Shown here piece by piece: positions 1-9,281 of a stretch of DNA of 27,419 bases (within the stretch, counting starts at the first letter, position 1; each line of letters starts with the position of its first letter). The notes beneath the pieces were generated by a model. It ran no database searches and was not told where the DNA came from. It saw nothing but the letters and a program-made list of their open reading frames with translations. The DNA is from Bacteroidales bacterium UBA4912 (GTDB taxonomy: Bacteria; Bacteroidota; Bacteroidia; Bacteroidales; Dysgonomonadaceae): contig DHCC01000047.1 in assembly GCA_002398875.1 (NCBI GenBank), forward strand, positions 1 to 27,419. Reading direction: 5' to 3'. The position numbers were made by a program, and so were the translations under genes.

Positions 1-795
1 ACTCATATAGAGGTCCTGGAAATGTGTGAGCTTGTTGAAATAAGGAACAATGTCAATGAGGATGAAGTTACACAAAAAATAACAGAGTTTGATACGACAT
101 TTAATATTGATTCCGCATGTTCAGATTTTGAAATTGAGAGGGCTGCCAAGACATCTGTTGCATTAGATAAATTAGTAGAGAGACACAGATTGGGTTCTAT
201 GGCATATTATTATGCAGGTACTCATGGCAATGACTATGAAAACATTATCACTTCTGTAATTGCCGGCAATACTTTATTAACCGGTAAAAATATCCCTATA
301 GCCGGTGAGTATGAAGTAAAAAATGTGCAAGCTATGAAGATCATGTCTTTAATGGGAATTGGGGGAAGTTTCTCTGAATTCTATGCAATTGACTATAAGG
401 ATGACATCATTCTTTTAGGACATGATGGACCTGCACACTATATAATGTCGGAAGATAAAGTGCGACTCGTTCCGTTACCTGTTTATCACGGTAAACCGGG
501 TAAAGGTTTATCAATTCAAATGTCAGTAAAACATGGACCTGTTACATTACTCTCTGTTGTAGAGAGTAACGAAGGATTATCTCTTCTTGTTGCTGAAGGA
601 GAATCAGTACCCGGACCCATACTTAATATTGGTAATGTTAACAGCAGATATAAATTTAATATCTCAGCAAAAGAATTTATAAAAAAATGGAGTATGGTCG
701 GACCGTCTCACCACTGCTCAATAGGATTTGGTCATGTAGCTGATATTTTAAAGAAGTTTGCAGTTTTGACAAATATACCTGTTACAGTTATTTGA
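1..795 (+). CDS. L-arabinose/L-fucose isomerase family protein, 5'-truncated by window edge
   Basis: Cytoplasmic aldose-ketose isomerase of the L-arabinose isomerase superfamily, probably converting a released sugar such as L-arabinose or L-fucose to its ketose. The frame is open from base 1 (T-H-I-E-V-L-E before the first ATG at 22), so that ATG is probably internal and the gene starts outside the window. About 264 C-terminal residues are visible, roughly half of the usual 470-500. Counting from Met-22, the residues I align with the four catalytic/metal ligands of E. coli AraA (E306, E333, H350, H450) are E96 (in AGEYEVKN), E119 (in SFSEFY), a His of GHDGPAH (134-139) and the GPSHH histidines (230-231). 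All appear present, so the enzyme looks active. It lies 42 bases upstream of the GH29 gene on the same strand, suggesting co-transcription. Family is fairly sure; the sugar substrate cannot be read from sequence. Confidence 0.8.
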   Translation, partial: THIEVLEMCELVEIRNNVNEDEVTQKITEFDTTFNIDSACSDFEIERAAKTSVALDKLVERHRLGSMAYYYAGTHGNDYENIITSVIAGNTLLTGKNIPIAGEYEVKNVQAMKIMSLMGIGGSFSEFYAIDYKDDIILLGHDGPAHYIMSEDKVRLVPLPVYHGKPGKGLSIQMSVKHGPVTLLSVVESNEGLSLLVAEGESVPGPILNIGNVNSRYKFNISAKEFIKKWSMVGPSHHCSIGFGHVADILKKFAVLTNIPVTVI

Positions 796-837
796 GGGCA
801 GAAGCGAATTCAAGAATAATTTTATAATATATTATTT

Positions 838-2214
838 ATGAAAAAGATTGGAATTCAAATATTATTTATTTTAATTAGTTTTTCTCCTTTATACGCCCAA
901 TATCAGCCTAATTGGGAATCACTTGATAAAAGAGAAATACCTGAGTGGTGGAGTGATGCCAAATTCGGCATTTTTATACATTGGGGACTGTACTCTGTGC
1001 CAGCTTATGCACCAGTAGATGAGGTTGAGGGAATTTATGAAAAATATGCTGAACATTATTACAACAGACTTCTTACCGGAAATAAACTTTTCACCGATTT
1101 CCATAATAATCGATATGGTGAGAACTTTAAATACGCCGACTTCGCTCATAAGTTCACAGCAGAAAATTTTAATCCGGCAGATTGGGCGAAACTGTTTAAA
1201 GATGCAGGAGCTAAATACGTGGTACTAACATCAAAACATCATGATGGATTCTGTTTGTGGCCCAGCACAAATACTCCACATTGGAACAGTGTTGTAATGG
1301 GACCGCATATAGATATCATTGACACTTTATCTAATGCTCTGAGAGATGAAGAGATCCGATTTGGTCTTTATTATTCTCTTTTGGAATGGGCTCACCCACT
1401 ATATTCTCAATCTACGATAGAAAAATGGGTGGACACGCACATGATTCCTCAAATGAAAGAGCTTGTAAACAATTATAAGCCGGAAATTATATTTTCTGAC
1501 GGTGAATGGGATTACGACAGCAAAACACTCAAAAGTGAGCAGTTTTTAGCATGGTTATATAATGAGTCTCCTGTTAGAAACGAAGTCGTAGTTAATGATC
1601 GGTGGGGAAAGGAAACAAGAAGTAAGCACGGTGGATATTATACTACTGAATACGATCTGGTTCATAATCAGAAGGGAATAGGTGACAATGCTGATCATCC
1701 GTGGGAAGAGAGCCGGGGAATAGGAACATCTTATGGTTATAACAGATTTGAAAAATCTAATCATTACCTGACCTCAAAACAATTAATTGATATTTTAATC
1801 GACAAAGTATCCAGTGGAGGTAATTTTTTATTGAATGTAGGACCTGATGCAACAGGAATGATACCTGTTGTAATGCAAGAGAGATTACTGGACATAGGCA
1901 AATGGCTTAAAATTAATGGTGAAGCTATTTACGGTTCAAATCCTTGGTATAGTAATAAAATAAAGAAATATGAGAATATAGCCTTTACAAAAAATAACGG
2001 AAACCTTTACATAATTATAAAAAAATGGAAAAATGAACCAATTGAGATAAGTGGTATAAAAAGTGCGGGCAAGGTTGAGATGCTTGGTTATGGGGGGAAA
2101 ATCAGTTCTGTATATAGAAATGGTAAGCTGACCATAACACCTCCCACATTAACAATTGATCAATACCCCTCACCCTATGCATGGGTATACAAGATTAATA
2201 GTTTTTCGGAATGA
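838..2214 (+). CDS. GH29 (subfamily A) alpha-L-fucosidase, secreted
   Basis: Retaining exo-alpha-L-fucosidase expected to remove terminal L-fucose in the periplasm. A signal peptide (residues 1-20, cleavage after LYA) precedes the catalytic barrel. Landmarks are KFGIFIHWG (42-50), TSKHHDGF (131-138) and SLLEWAHPLY (180-189). The nucleophile is D221 in FSDGEW, and E290 in HPWEE is the likely acid/base. SGGNFLLNVGP and GEAIYGSNPW follow, then a C-terminal beta-sandwich ending in YPSPYAWVYKI. The blocks SLLEWAHPLY, SDGEW and NEVVVNDRWG closely resemble human FUCA1 (D225/E289), which places it in the relaxed-specificity GH29-A group. At 458 residues it is a normal, intact length. It follows the isomerase by 42 bases with no promoter consensus in the gap, so it is probably in the same operon. 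Exact linkage preference is unknown. Confidence 0.93.
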   Translation: MKKIGIQILFILISFSPLYAQYQPNWESLDKREIPEWWSDAKFGIFIHWGLYSVPAYAPVDEVEGIYEKYAEHYYNRLLTGNKLFTDFHNNRYGENFKYADFAHKFTAENFNPADWAKLFKDAGAKYVVLTSKHHDGFCLWPSTNTPHWNSVVMGPHIDIIDTLSNALRDEEIRFGLYYSLLEWAHPLYSQSTIEKWVDTHMIPQMKELVNNYKPEIIFSDGEWDYDSKTLKSEQFLAWLYNESPVRNEVVVNDRWGKETRSKHGGYYTTEYDLVHNQKGIGDNADHPWEESRGIGTSYGYNRFEKSNHYLTSKQLIDILIDKVSSGGNFLLNVGPDATGMIPVVMQERLLDIGKWLKINGEAIYGSNPWYSNKIKKYENIAFTKNNGNLYIIIKKWKNEPIEISGIKSAGKVEMLGYGGKISSVYRNGKLTITPPTLTIDQYPSPYAWVYKINSFSE

Positions 2215-2219
2215 AATAA

Positions 2220-2345
2220 ACATTTAATCATGTAGAAGGGATTGGTAACGTAGAGATTAATCCTATTGATTTTCCTACAACCGGATACTATTTAGGTATT
2301 AAATCTTTGAGATGGATAAGTGATGAGTGGATAAAAAAACTATAA
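2220..2345 (+). pseudogene. Orphan coding remnant (about 41 codons, no start codon), origin unknown
   Basis: The 135-base gap between the GH29 and GH141-like genes holds a frame open from just after a TAA (2217-2219) to a TAA at 2343-2345. Its translation is strikingly protein-like: it includes VEINPIDFPTTGYYLGIKS and ends RWISDEWIKKL. There is no in-frame ATG, GTG or TTG start near its beginning, so it looks like the 3' end of a lost gene rather than a functional small protein. The frame differs from that of the GH29 gene, whose own C-terminus is complete, so it is not a simple frameshifted tail. I do not recognise the family. Chance coding-like sequence in AT-rich DNA cannot be excluded. 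Confidence 0.3.
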
Positions 2346-2349
2346 AACT

Positions 2350-4473
2350 ATGAAAGTTAGATTTAATACATCGCTAATGATAATACTGTTGCTATTACTA
2401 TTGCCGGTAACACTATTTTCCAGCCCATTTTACATTGCAATAAATGGTAGCGATAATAACAGCGGAACTATTCAAAATCCATTTGCCACATTAAATGGCG
2501 CATTAATTAATATTCAAAACCTACGTTCAGAAGGTAAATTGAAAGGTAATGTGGAAATAAAAATTCAATCCGGTGAATATCGCCTCACCAACCCTGTAAT
2601 GATTACAAATGATCTTTGGGACGGGAAAGACACCTTATTTATCAGAGGCGATGAAAAGGACATGCCAATTTTAAAGGGTAGTATTCAACTTGATAGTTTT
2701 AAAGAAATATCAGAAAATCTTTGGGCAGTAAATATCCCTGAAGCATCTCTTTTTGGCAGTAATAATATTCACCAACTATTTATAAATGGAGAAAGGGCAA
2801 CCCGAGCCCGTACTCCAAACGATGGTGAAATGTTTTTAACCGGAGATGTTGAGGAGAACATATTTGATTCTACTAATGTAATTAACAATGGACTTGCATT
2901 ACAGAGATTATCATTAACTGACAAGCAGTTGGAAGCACTAAAACCTGCAATAGGAGATTTCCCAAATGTAATAATATCTGTGAATCATGCATGGGACAGG
3001 ACCAGGCAATATATTCGAAACGTGAACTTTGACAACCCGGCTATTCATGTTATCAATGAACCAATGCATAGTTGGAATAAATTAGATAAATCTTCTCAAT
3101 TTTTCTTCGAAAATTCAAAAGCATTCTTAGATAATCCGGGTGAATGGTTTTTAGATTTACACGGAACTCTTTTTTATATTCCTTATGAAAATGAGAAAAT
3201 AAATAATACAATTGCAGAAATAGCTGTAGTTAACCAACTGTTATTAATAAACGGGGATGAAAATAAGCAATTAAAGAATATCTATTTCGAAAATATTTCA
3301 TTCCAGCATACACGACATTTGTTTCCACAATCCGGTGAAAGTCCTAATCAGGCGGCAGCTATTCATTCTGCCTCAATTGAATTGAACTATGCCACTAATA
3401 TAAAGTTTGACAAATGTGAGATATCAAATGTAAGTAATCATGCAATTTGGTTTAAAAAAGGCACCAATCATAGTACACTAAGTAAATCTTATCTGCATGA
3501 TTTGGGAATGGGTGGTGTGAAAATAGGTGATTTCAATAAACCTGATGAAAGTGATCCTTTTACTAATAATATTATTATTGATAACAATATTATTCAATCA
3601 GGTGGATACGAAATTCCTACCGGCGTTGGTGTAATAATATTCCATGCGAGCGATAATACAATATCACATAATGATATAAGTGATTTTAAATACACAGGTG
3701 TTTCAATGGGATGGGTATGGGGTTATACACCCAGTGTTGCAAAAAGGAACAGCATAGTCTATAATCACATCCACCATCTTGGTTGGGGAGAACTTAGTGA
3801 TATGGGTGGAGTCTATACTTTAGGCCAATCTGAGGGCACAGTTGTAAGTAACAATGTCATTCATGATATTTATTCTTATGGTTATGGCGGTTGGGGCTTG
3901 TATACTGACGAAGGTTCCACTGGTATACTTATGGAAAACAACCTGGTTTATAATTGTAAAAGCTCAGGATTCCATCAGCATTATGGAAAAGAAAATATCA
4001 TAAGAAACAATATATTTGCTTTCAATCTCCTTTCACAATTGCAGGCAACAAGAGTAGAAAAACATTTATCATTTACATTTACAAATAATATAATTTATTT
4101 TAACTCCGGTGATCTATTCGGTAGAAACCGAGGTGTAAACTGGCACTTACTTAATCAGTCTTCAGATTATAATTGTTTTTGGGATACACGCACTAAGGAT
4201 GTAATGTTTAATGATTTCAGCTTTAGCGAATGGCAGGCTCAGGGTAAAGATATCAATTCTATTATTGCAGACCCGGGATTTGTTAATCCACAACAATTTG
4301 ATTTCAGGTTTAAAAGAAATAATATTACAAGAAAAATTGGCTTTATACCTTTTGACTATACAAAAGCAGGAGTTTATGGTGACCCTGACTGGATCAAGAA
4401 AGCAATTTTAAATCCACAAAAAATTGAAGCCTTTAATAAAATTGTAAACGAGAGGGTTGCCCACGAGAAATAG
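2350..4473 (+). CDS. GH141-like right-handed parallel beta-helix glycoside hydrolase
   Basis: Secreted parallel beta-helix enzyme, most like GH141, a family that includes the alpha-L-fucosidase BT1002 of RG-II breakdown and a xylanase. A signal peptide (1 to about 24) is followed by FYIAINGSDNNSGT, the usual opening of these enzymes, and an N-terminal segment with HQLFINGERATRART (141-155). From about residue 310 come helix coils rich in N/I/S repeats (IIIDNNIIQSGG, SNNVIHDI, MENNLVYN, IRNNIF). Candidate catalytic aspartates are D484 in LSDMGG and D520 in YTDEG, matching the paired Asp arrangement I recall for BT1002. The length, 707 residues, is in the family range. It lies between a fucosidase and a rhamnosidase on one strand, supporting a role on a fucose- or rhamnose-containing side chain. 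GH120 or another beta-helix family is the main alternative; specificity is inferred from context. Confidence 0.75.
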   Translation: MKVRFNTSLMIILLLLLLPVTLFSSPFYIAINGSDNNSGTIQNPFATLNGALINIQNLRSEGKLKGNVEIKIQSGEYRLTNPVMITNDLWDGKDTLFIRGDEKDMPILKGSIQLDSFKEISENLWAVNIPEASLFGSNNIHQLFINGERATRARTPNDGEMFLTGDVEENIFDSTNVINNGLALQRLSLTDKQLEALKPAIGDFPNVIISVNHAWDRTRQYIRNVNFDNPAIHVINEPMHSWNKLDKSSQFFFENSKAFLDNPGEWFLDLHGTLFYIPYENEKINNTIAEIAVVNQLLLINGDENKQLKNIYFENISFQHTRHLFPQSGESPNQAAAIHSASIELNYATNIKFDKCEISNVSNHAIWFKKGTNHSTLSKSYLHDLGMGGVKIGDFNKPDESDPFTNNIIIDNNIIQSGGYEIPTGVGVIIFHASDNTISHNDISDFKYTGVSMGWVWGYTPSVAKRNSIVYNHIHHLGWGELSDMGGVYTLGQSEGTVVSNNVIHDIYSYGYGGWGLYTDEGSTGILMENNLVYNCKSSGFHQHYGKENIIRNNIFAFNLLSQLQATRVEKHLSFTFTNNIIYFNSGDLFGRNRGVNWHLLNQSSDYNCFWDTRTKDVMFNDFSFSEWQAQGKDINSIIADPGFVNPQQFDFRFKRNNITRKIGFIPFDYTKAGVYGDPDWIKKAILNPQKIEAFNKIVNERVAHEK

Positions 4474-4509
4474 TATATTTTTAAAAATAATTTAGTTATT
4501 AGATAAAGT

Positions 4510-7026
4510 ATGATTTTCAAAGAACACTTTAAAAGAATCAGATCTAAATTTTATAGTATAAAAATATTCACTTTTTTATTATTGCTATTACCATACAATT
4601 TCAGTAATGCTAAAAGTGTAGATTTTGTTACAGTAGATATCAATTCTTTCTACTCCAATGAATTCAGCAGCTTTAGAACTCCACCGGAAAATATTGATCT
4701 AAATGTAAATTGGATTGGTGCAATTCGTCACGAAGAGTCAAATATTCCTGAAGGAAGAACTTATCACGGCTTGTCAATCGATTCAGAAACAGGAAAAAAA
4801 TGGCAGGATACTCACCCTCTTTCAAAAAGAAGTCTCATGCTTAGAAAAGAGTTTACAACTGACAAAAAGATAAGTGATGCCGTAATTTATATAAGTGGTT
4901 TAGGACATTATGAGTTGACTTTAAACGGTAAAAAGTTGGGCGAATCGCAATTTGACCCTTTATGGAGCGATTATGATAAAACTGTGTATTACAATACTTA
5001 TAATGTAACTGATCTTTTAGAAAAAGAAAATGCAATCGGTGTTCTGTTAGGTAATGGTTTTTATAATCAGCAGGGCGGCAGGTATGTAAAAATGCAGGTA
5101 AGCTTTGGACCTCCCACTTTATTTTTTAGAATGGATATCGCTTATGATGACGGTTCCATTAAACAGATTGTATCTGACAAAAACTGGAAGTACTCTCTCA
5201 GTCCGATAGTTTTTAACGATATGTATGGTGGTGAGGATTATGATGCACAACTTGAACAAAAGGGATGGGACAGTTTCGGGTATGATGATTCTCAATGGAT
5301 TCCGGTGGTAGTTCAGGATGCTCCAAAGGGAAAGTTAGTTTCTCAGACTACTTATCCGATAAAAGTTATGGAAACATTTCCTGTTCAATCTGTCAAAAGA
5401 GTTAACAACTCTTATGTATTTGATATGGGTCAAAACCTGTCGGGATTTCCAAGAATTAAAGTTAAAGGAAAAAAAGGAGCCAAAATAAAATTGACTCCTG
5501 GAGAAAACATTTACGAAGACGGATATGTAAATCAATCGCAATCAGGAAGTCCCTATTACTTTGAATATACTCTAAAAGGCGGGGAAGAGGAAATATGGCA
5601 GCCTCGTTTTTCTTATTACGGGTACAGATATATACAGGTTGATGGGGCAAAACCTTCTATACACAGTGATATGCTTGCAAATAATCTAGATGGAAGAGAT
5701 ATTCCGGAGTTATTAGATCTACAATCGCTGTTTATATATAATTCAAATCCACAAACATCAACATTCAACTGTTCAAATGAGATTTTTAACAATACTCACA
5801 AGTTAGTAATAAACGCAATGAAAAGCAATATGCATGCAGTGTTTACTGATTGCCCTCACAGAGAAAAGCTCGGCTGGCTTGAACAGGTTCACCTAAACGG
5901 CCCGGGTCTGTTTTATAATTTCGACCTTACACGCTTTGCACCTAAAATAATGCGAGACATACGTGACTCTCAACTGCCTAATGGCTTGGTACCAGACATT
6001 GCGCCTGAATATGTAATATTTGAAGGCGGATTCAGAGATTCTCCGGAATGGGGAAGTACTTCCGTAATTCTTCCTTTTATGTATTATCAGTTTTATGGCG
6101 ACAGCTCACTGATAGTTGAGTATTACTACGTTATGAAGAAATATGTAGATTATCTCACTTCTACTGCAGAAAATAATATAGTTTCGCACGGACTGGGCGA
6201 CTGGTGCGATTACAGGGAAGATCAACCTTATGGTGTTTCTCATAATACTCCTGTTGCATTATCCGCCTCAACACATTACTATATAGTTGTAGATTACCTG
6301 GCTCAAGCAGCAGAAATCACAGGAAATGAAGAGGATATATTATATTATTCTAAATTAAAAAGCGAAATAAAAAACTCTTTTAACAGGGAATTCTTTAATG
6401 AAGAAAACAAGTATTACGGCACTGGTAGTCAGGCCTCAAATGCGATGCCGCTTTTTGCAGGACTTGTGGATCCACAGAACAGAGAAGAGGTATTAAACAA
6501 TTTGGTTAAGAATATAGAGGAAAGAGGTTTCAGATTATCTACCGGAGATGTAGGTAACCGATATCTTTTTCAGACTCTTGCCGATAACGGATTAAACGAA
6601 ATTATGTATAAGATGCATAATCACAAAGAAGTCCCCGGTTACGGATTTCAGCTGCAATTTGGAGCTACAACACTCACAGAACTATGGGATCCAAGAGCTG
6701 GTGCTTCATGGAATCATTTTATGATGGGACAAATCGAGGAGTGGTTTTTTAAGTCCCTTGCAGGGATCAGCTCTGAAAACAATAGCGGATTTAAGAATAT
6801 TATTATAGCACCTCAACCGGTCGGTGATTTGAAATTTGTTAATGCTTCTTATCAAACACTATATGGAAAAATAAGCGTTGACTGGGAGAAACAAGATGAT
6901 GTTTTCACACTCAACGTGTCTATACCGGCTAATTGTACTGCAAAAATATATTTACCAGATGATTCGCAATATAAAACGGTAGGCAGTGGTAAACATACGT
7001 TTAGGTTATTACTACATAATTTATAA
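4510..7026 (+). CDS. GH78 alpha-L-rhamnosidase 1 (LEQ-type acid motif)
   Basis: Inverting alpha-L-rhamnosidase, predicted secreted: a long basic n-region (1-18), hydrophobic core, and cleavage near NFSNA-KS (about 34). The N-terminal beta domain carries YISGLGHYELTLNGKKLG (127-144), LLGNGFYNQ (179-187) and the GGEDYDAQLEQKGW block (240-253). The (alpha/alpha)6 catalytic barrel has TDCPHREKLGWLEQ (446-459) with the probable general acid E452, GDW (563-565), and general base E724 in TLTELWD. Where Bacillus RhaB has a third acidic residue (D579, in GWTGD), this protein has GWLEQ, a known-looking variant of Bacteroidota GH78 rather than a clear defect. It lacks the extra N-terminal fibronectin-like domain of the other GH78s here and ends 19 bases from the convergent TolC-type gene. 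Gap to the GH141-like gene is 36 bases, so it is likely the last gene of that operon. Confidence 0.92.
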   Translation: MIFKEHFKRIRSKFYSIKIFTFLLLLLPYNFSNAKSVDFVTVDINSFYSNEFSSFRTPPENIDLNVNWIGAIRHEESNIPEGRTYHGLSIDSETGKKWQDTHPLSKRSLMLRKEFTTDKKISDAVIYISGLGHYELTLNGKKLGESQFDPLWSDYDKTVYYNTYNVTDLLEKENAIGVLLGNGFYNQQGGRYVKMQVSFGPPTLFFRMDIAYDDGSIKQIVSDKNWKYSLSPIVFNDMYGGEDYDAQLEQKGWDSFGYDDSQWIPVVVQDAPKGKLVSQTTYPIKVMETFPVQSVKRVNNSYVFDMGQNLSGFPRIKVKGKKGAKIKLTPGENIYEDGYVNQSQSGSPYYFEYTLKGGEEEIWQPRFSYYGYRYIQVDGAKPSIHSDMLANNLDGRDIPELLDLQSLFIYNSNPQTSTFNCSNEIFNNTHKLVINAMKSNMHAVFTDCPHREKLGWLEQVHLNGPGLFYNFDLTRFAPKIMRDIRDSQLPNGLVPDIAPEYVIFEGGFRDSPEWGSTSVILPFMYYQFYGDSSLIVEYYYVMKKYVDYLTSTAENNIVSHGLGDWCDYREDQPYGVSHNTPVALSASTHYYIVVDYLAQAAEITGNEEDILYYSKLKSEIKNSFNREFFNEENKYYGTGSQASNAMPLFAGLVDPQNREEVLNNLVKNIEERGFRLSTGDVGNRYLFQTLADNGLNEIMYKMHNHKEVPGYGFQLQFGATTLTELWDPRAGASWNHFMMGQIEEWFFKSLAGISSENNSGFKNIIIAPQPVGDLKFVNASYQTLYGKISVDWEKQDDVFTLNVSIPANCTAKIYLPDDSQYKTVGSGKHTFRLLLHNL

Positions 7027-7045
7027 GTTAGCGTCTGATACACTC

Positions 7046-8542
7046 CTACTCTACTTCCTCGTGTGTCCTAAAATCATAGAAAGTCTTCCTTGTCAGGTCT
7101 GCAAGAGATAATTGATAATTTATATAGGCTCTCAGGTGAGAGGTGTATGCGTTATTAAGACGATTCCTTTCCAATGCGAGACTTTGACTGTCTATATCAC
7201 CGTCGGTATAACGCTGACGTGTAATATCAAAACTTTTCTCTGCAACCTCTATGTTTTTCTCTAAAACCTGCAATCTTTTTAAATTACTGTTTATACTGGC
7301 TACAAGATTCTTAACTTCAGTTTCAATTTCTCTTTCAACCTCCTCTTTGCGGTAATTGTACTGATTTAATCTCGACTCAGCAGCTCTTACCAGTGCGCGG
7401 TTTTCGCCCCAATCGAGTATAGGAATTGTAATGGTTAGTCCTACTCCGTAACTCGCATTTCTATCCATCAGGTTTTGGTATGAATAGTTTACTGAATTGA
7501 AAAAATCAATATCCTGCTGCTGGTTTATACCTGCTTTTTCAAAGTAAGCATCAATCCTTCCCTGTATCATTCCGTTAGCTTTCTGTTGTTTTATATTCAG
7601 CTTTTGCAACTCAATCTGTATTTCCTGCTCTCGTACTTCAAGCCTGTTTTTTAGAGCCAGTTCAATGGCTTTACTTGTATCAATAATAACTATATCATAA
7701 TTGAACTCATTGTTCAAAGATATATTATCGTTTAAATCCAACCCCAATAGTTCTATAAATGAATTCTTGGCAGAAGTCTCATTCAATATAGCAATATCAT
7801 AATTATTTTGGGCTTCAGCTAGATCCACTTCCATTTGCAGTGCATCAACTTCTCTTATAAGTCCCGCTTCATATTTATTCTTTGAGATTTCGTTAGCTTC
7901 CATTTGTCTTTCAAGGTCTAGTTTAGCAATATTAGTACTTTCCTGAAGCGATAACAGATTGTAGTATGAACTGCTTACCTGATAAACGATATTTAGCTCT
8001 TCCCTCTTGAATTGTTTATTGGAACGTTCATAATCGAGTTCAGCTCTTTTAAGAGTTGATCTTATATTATTGTATGCATAAAATGATCCCAGGGGCTGAT
8101 TAAAGCCTATTCTTGATCTTAAATGAGTAGAACGGAAATCGCTGCTTAAATTTGCACCGCTCGACAAAGTGTTTTGAATAAATATATTACCATCAGTCGG
8201 AAGCGGTTGATTAATAGTAAGCGTTCCACCATGCCTTAACTCTTTTATAGGATAGTAATAAGTTACTCCGGTTGTATCTCTCCAACTGTCAATTGTTTCA
8301 GAATATTGAGGAGATGAGATTGTCAAATCAATATGAGTTCTTAATCTGTTTGTTGCAGACTGAAGATTATATTCTGCTATTTTCAGATTCTCTCCCAGAT
8401 TTCGCATAGTATAACTTTTATCCTTTGCTATTTCTATGCTTTCTTCGAGAGTTAAAGTGTAATGTGTCTGACCATACAGATTTGTTGTAAAAAGTGATGA
8501 TATAAATATTGATATCAGGCTGACTAAAATTATTTTTCTCAT
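7046..8542 (-). CDS. TolC-family outer membrane efflux protein
   Basis: Outer-membrane factor forming the exit duct of a tripartite efflux pump. A signal peptide (1-24, NLYG-QTHY) precedes YTLTLEESIEIAKDKSY, the typical first OEP repeat. A second repeat starts near residue 285 (SKAIELALKNRLEVREQEI). Long heptad-rich helices around 185-255 and 390-470 match the alpha-helical tunnel; IDWGENRALVRAAESRLNQY is a standard TolC-family segment. At 498 residues it has normal length. It is the last gene of a six-gene minus-strand operon and follows the ATPase by 28 bases. Its stop lies only 19 bases from the stop of the convergent GH78 gene, with no hairpin between them. Cargo is unknown. Confidence 0.93.
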   Translation of the reverse strand: MRKIILVSLISIFISSLFTTNLYGQTHYTLTLEESIEIAKDKSYTMRNLGENLKIAEYNLQSATNRLRTHIDLTISSPQYSETIDSWRDTTGVTYYYPIKELRHGGTLTINQPLPTDGNIFIQNTLSSGANLSSDFRSTHLRSRIGFNQPLGSFYAYNNIRSTLKRAELDYERSNKQFKREELNIVYQVSSSYYNLLSLQESTNIAKLDLERQMEANEISKNKYEAGLIREVDALQMEVDLAEAQNNYDIAILNETSAKNSFIELLGLDLNDNISLNNEFNYDIVIIDTSKAIELALKNRLEVREQEIQIELQKLNIKQQKANGMIQGRIDAYFEKAGINQQQDIDFFNSVNYSYQNLMDRNASYGVGLTITIPILDWGENRALVRAAESRLNQYNYRKEEVEREIETEVKNLVASINSNLKRLQVLEKNIEVAEKSFDITRQRYTDGDIDSQSLALERNRLNNAYTSHLRAYINYQLSLADLTRKTFYDFRTHEEVE

Positions 8543-8570
8543 TGTTTCTAAATCTTTAATAATCTTGTAG

Positions 8571-9263
8571 TTATTTTCTTATATTAAGATTCGGTAAATC
8601 TGAATGTATCAATCCATCTTTTAAATAAATATTCCTGTGTGCATAAGTGGCAATTTCCGGTTCATGAGTAATAAGTATAATTGTATTTCCTTCATCATGC
8701 AGCTCGTTAAATAATTTCATTATCTCATCACCCGTTTTAGAATCCAAAGCACCTGTAGGCTCATCTGCCAATAAAATACCGGGATTAGTTATCAGAGCTC
8801 TCGCAATTGCAACCCTTTGTCTCTGTCCCCCACTCAACTCAGTAGGTTTATGGTTAACCCTGTCGGTCAGCTTAACTCTTTCCAATGCTTTTAAAGCTCT
8901 TTCCCTTCTTTCTTCTCTTGAGTGGCCGGAATAAATTAATGGAAGTTCTACATTTTGGATAGCATTCAGGCGTGGCAGTAAATTGAAGTTTTGAAAAACA
9001 AACCCGATTTCCCGGTTACGCATAGTAGAAAGAGCATCATCATCCAAAGTACTTACATCTACATTATTAAGATAATAATGCCCGGAAGTCAACGTATCCA
9101 GACAACCAAGAATATTCATCAGTGTCGACTTTCCTGAACCGGAAGGACCCATTATTGCAACATATTCATTTTTCTCTATATTTATATCGATCCCGTGTAT
9201 AACAGGAATGTCAGTCTCTCCTAAGCTGTAACTTTTTCGAAGGTTCTCTATTTTTATCAACAT
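8571..9263 (-). CDS. ABC transporter ATP-binding protein, MacB/LolD type
   Basis: Cytoplasmic ATPase that powers the permease encoded just upstream. All motifs are intact: Walker A GPSGSGKST (39-47), Q-loop Q91 in FVFQNFNLLP, signature LSGGQRQR (143-150), Walker B ILLADE with catalytic E168, D-loop GALD, and H-loop H200. The 230-residue length and the motifs FVFQNFNLLPRLNA and LADEPTGALDSKTG are typical of the MacB/LolD (FtsE-like, type VII ABC) group. Unlike E. coli MacB, ATPase and membrane domain are separate proteins. This is one of few genes in the window with a recognisable ribosome binding site: AAAGGA about six bases before the ATG at 9263. It lies 18 bases after the permease gene. 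Confidence 0.95.
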   Translation of the reverse strand: MLIKIENLRKSYSLGETDIPVIHGIDINIEKNEYVAIMGPSGSGKSTLMNILGCLDTLTSGHYYLNNVDVSTLDDDALSTMRNREIGFVFQNFNLLPRLNAIQNVELPLIYSGHSREERRERALKALERVKLTDRVNHKPTELSGGQRQRVAIARALITNPGILLADEPTGALDSKTGDEIMKLFNELHDEGNTIILITHEPEIATYAHRNIYLKDGLIHSDLPNLNIRK

Positions 9264-9281
9264 AGTAATTCCTTTTTTTAA

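Noticed and set aside
22..24. ATG at base 22 as the true start of the isomerase
   Set aside because: The frame is open from base 1 with family-like residues upstream, and starting there would remove half of the enzyme.
796..837. AATAAT...ATTATT dyad and AT-rich run before the GH29 gene as a promoter or terminator
   Set aside because: It is composed only of A and T, has no TAnnTTTG or GC-containing stem, and such dyads are expected by chance here.
7027..7045. Possible bidirectional terminator between convergent GH78-1 and the TolC-type gene
   Set aside because: The 19 bases hold no inverted repeat or T-run, and I saw no hairpin in the adjoining gene ends.
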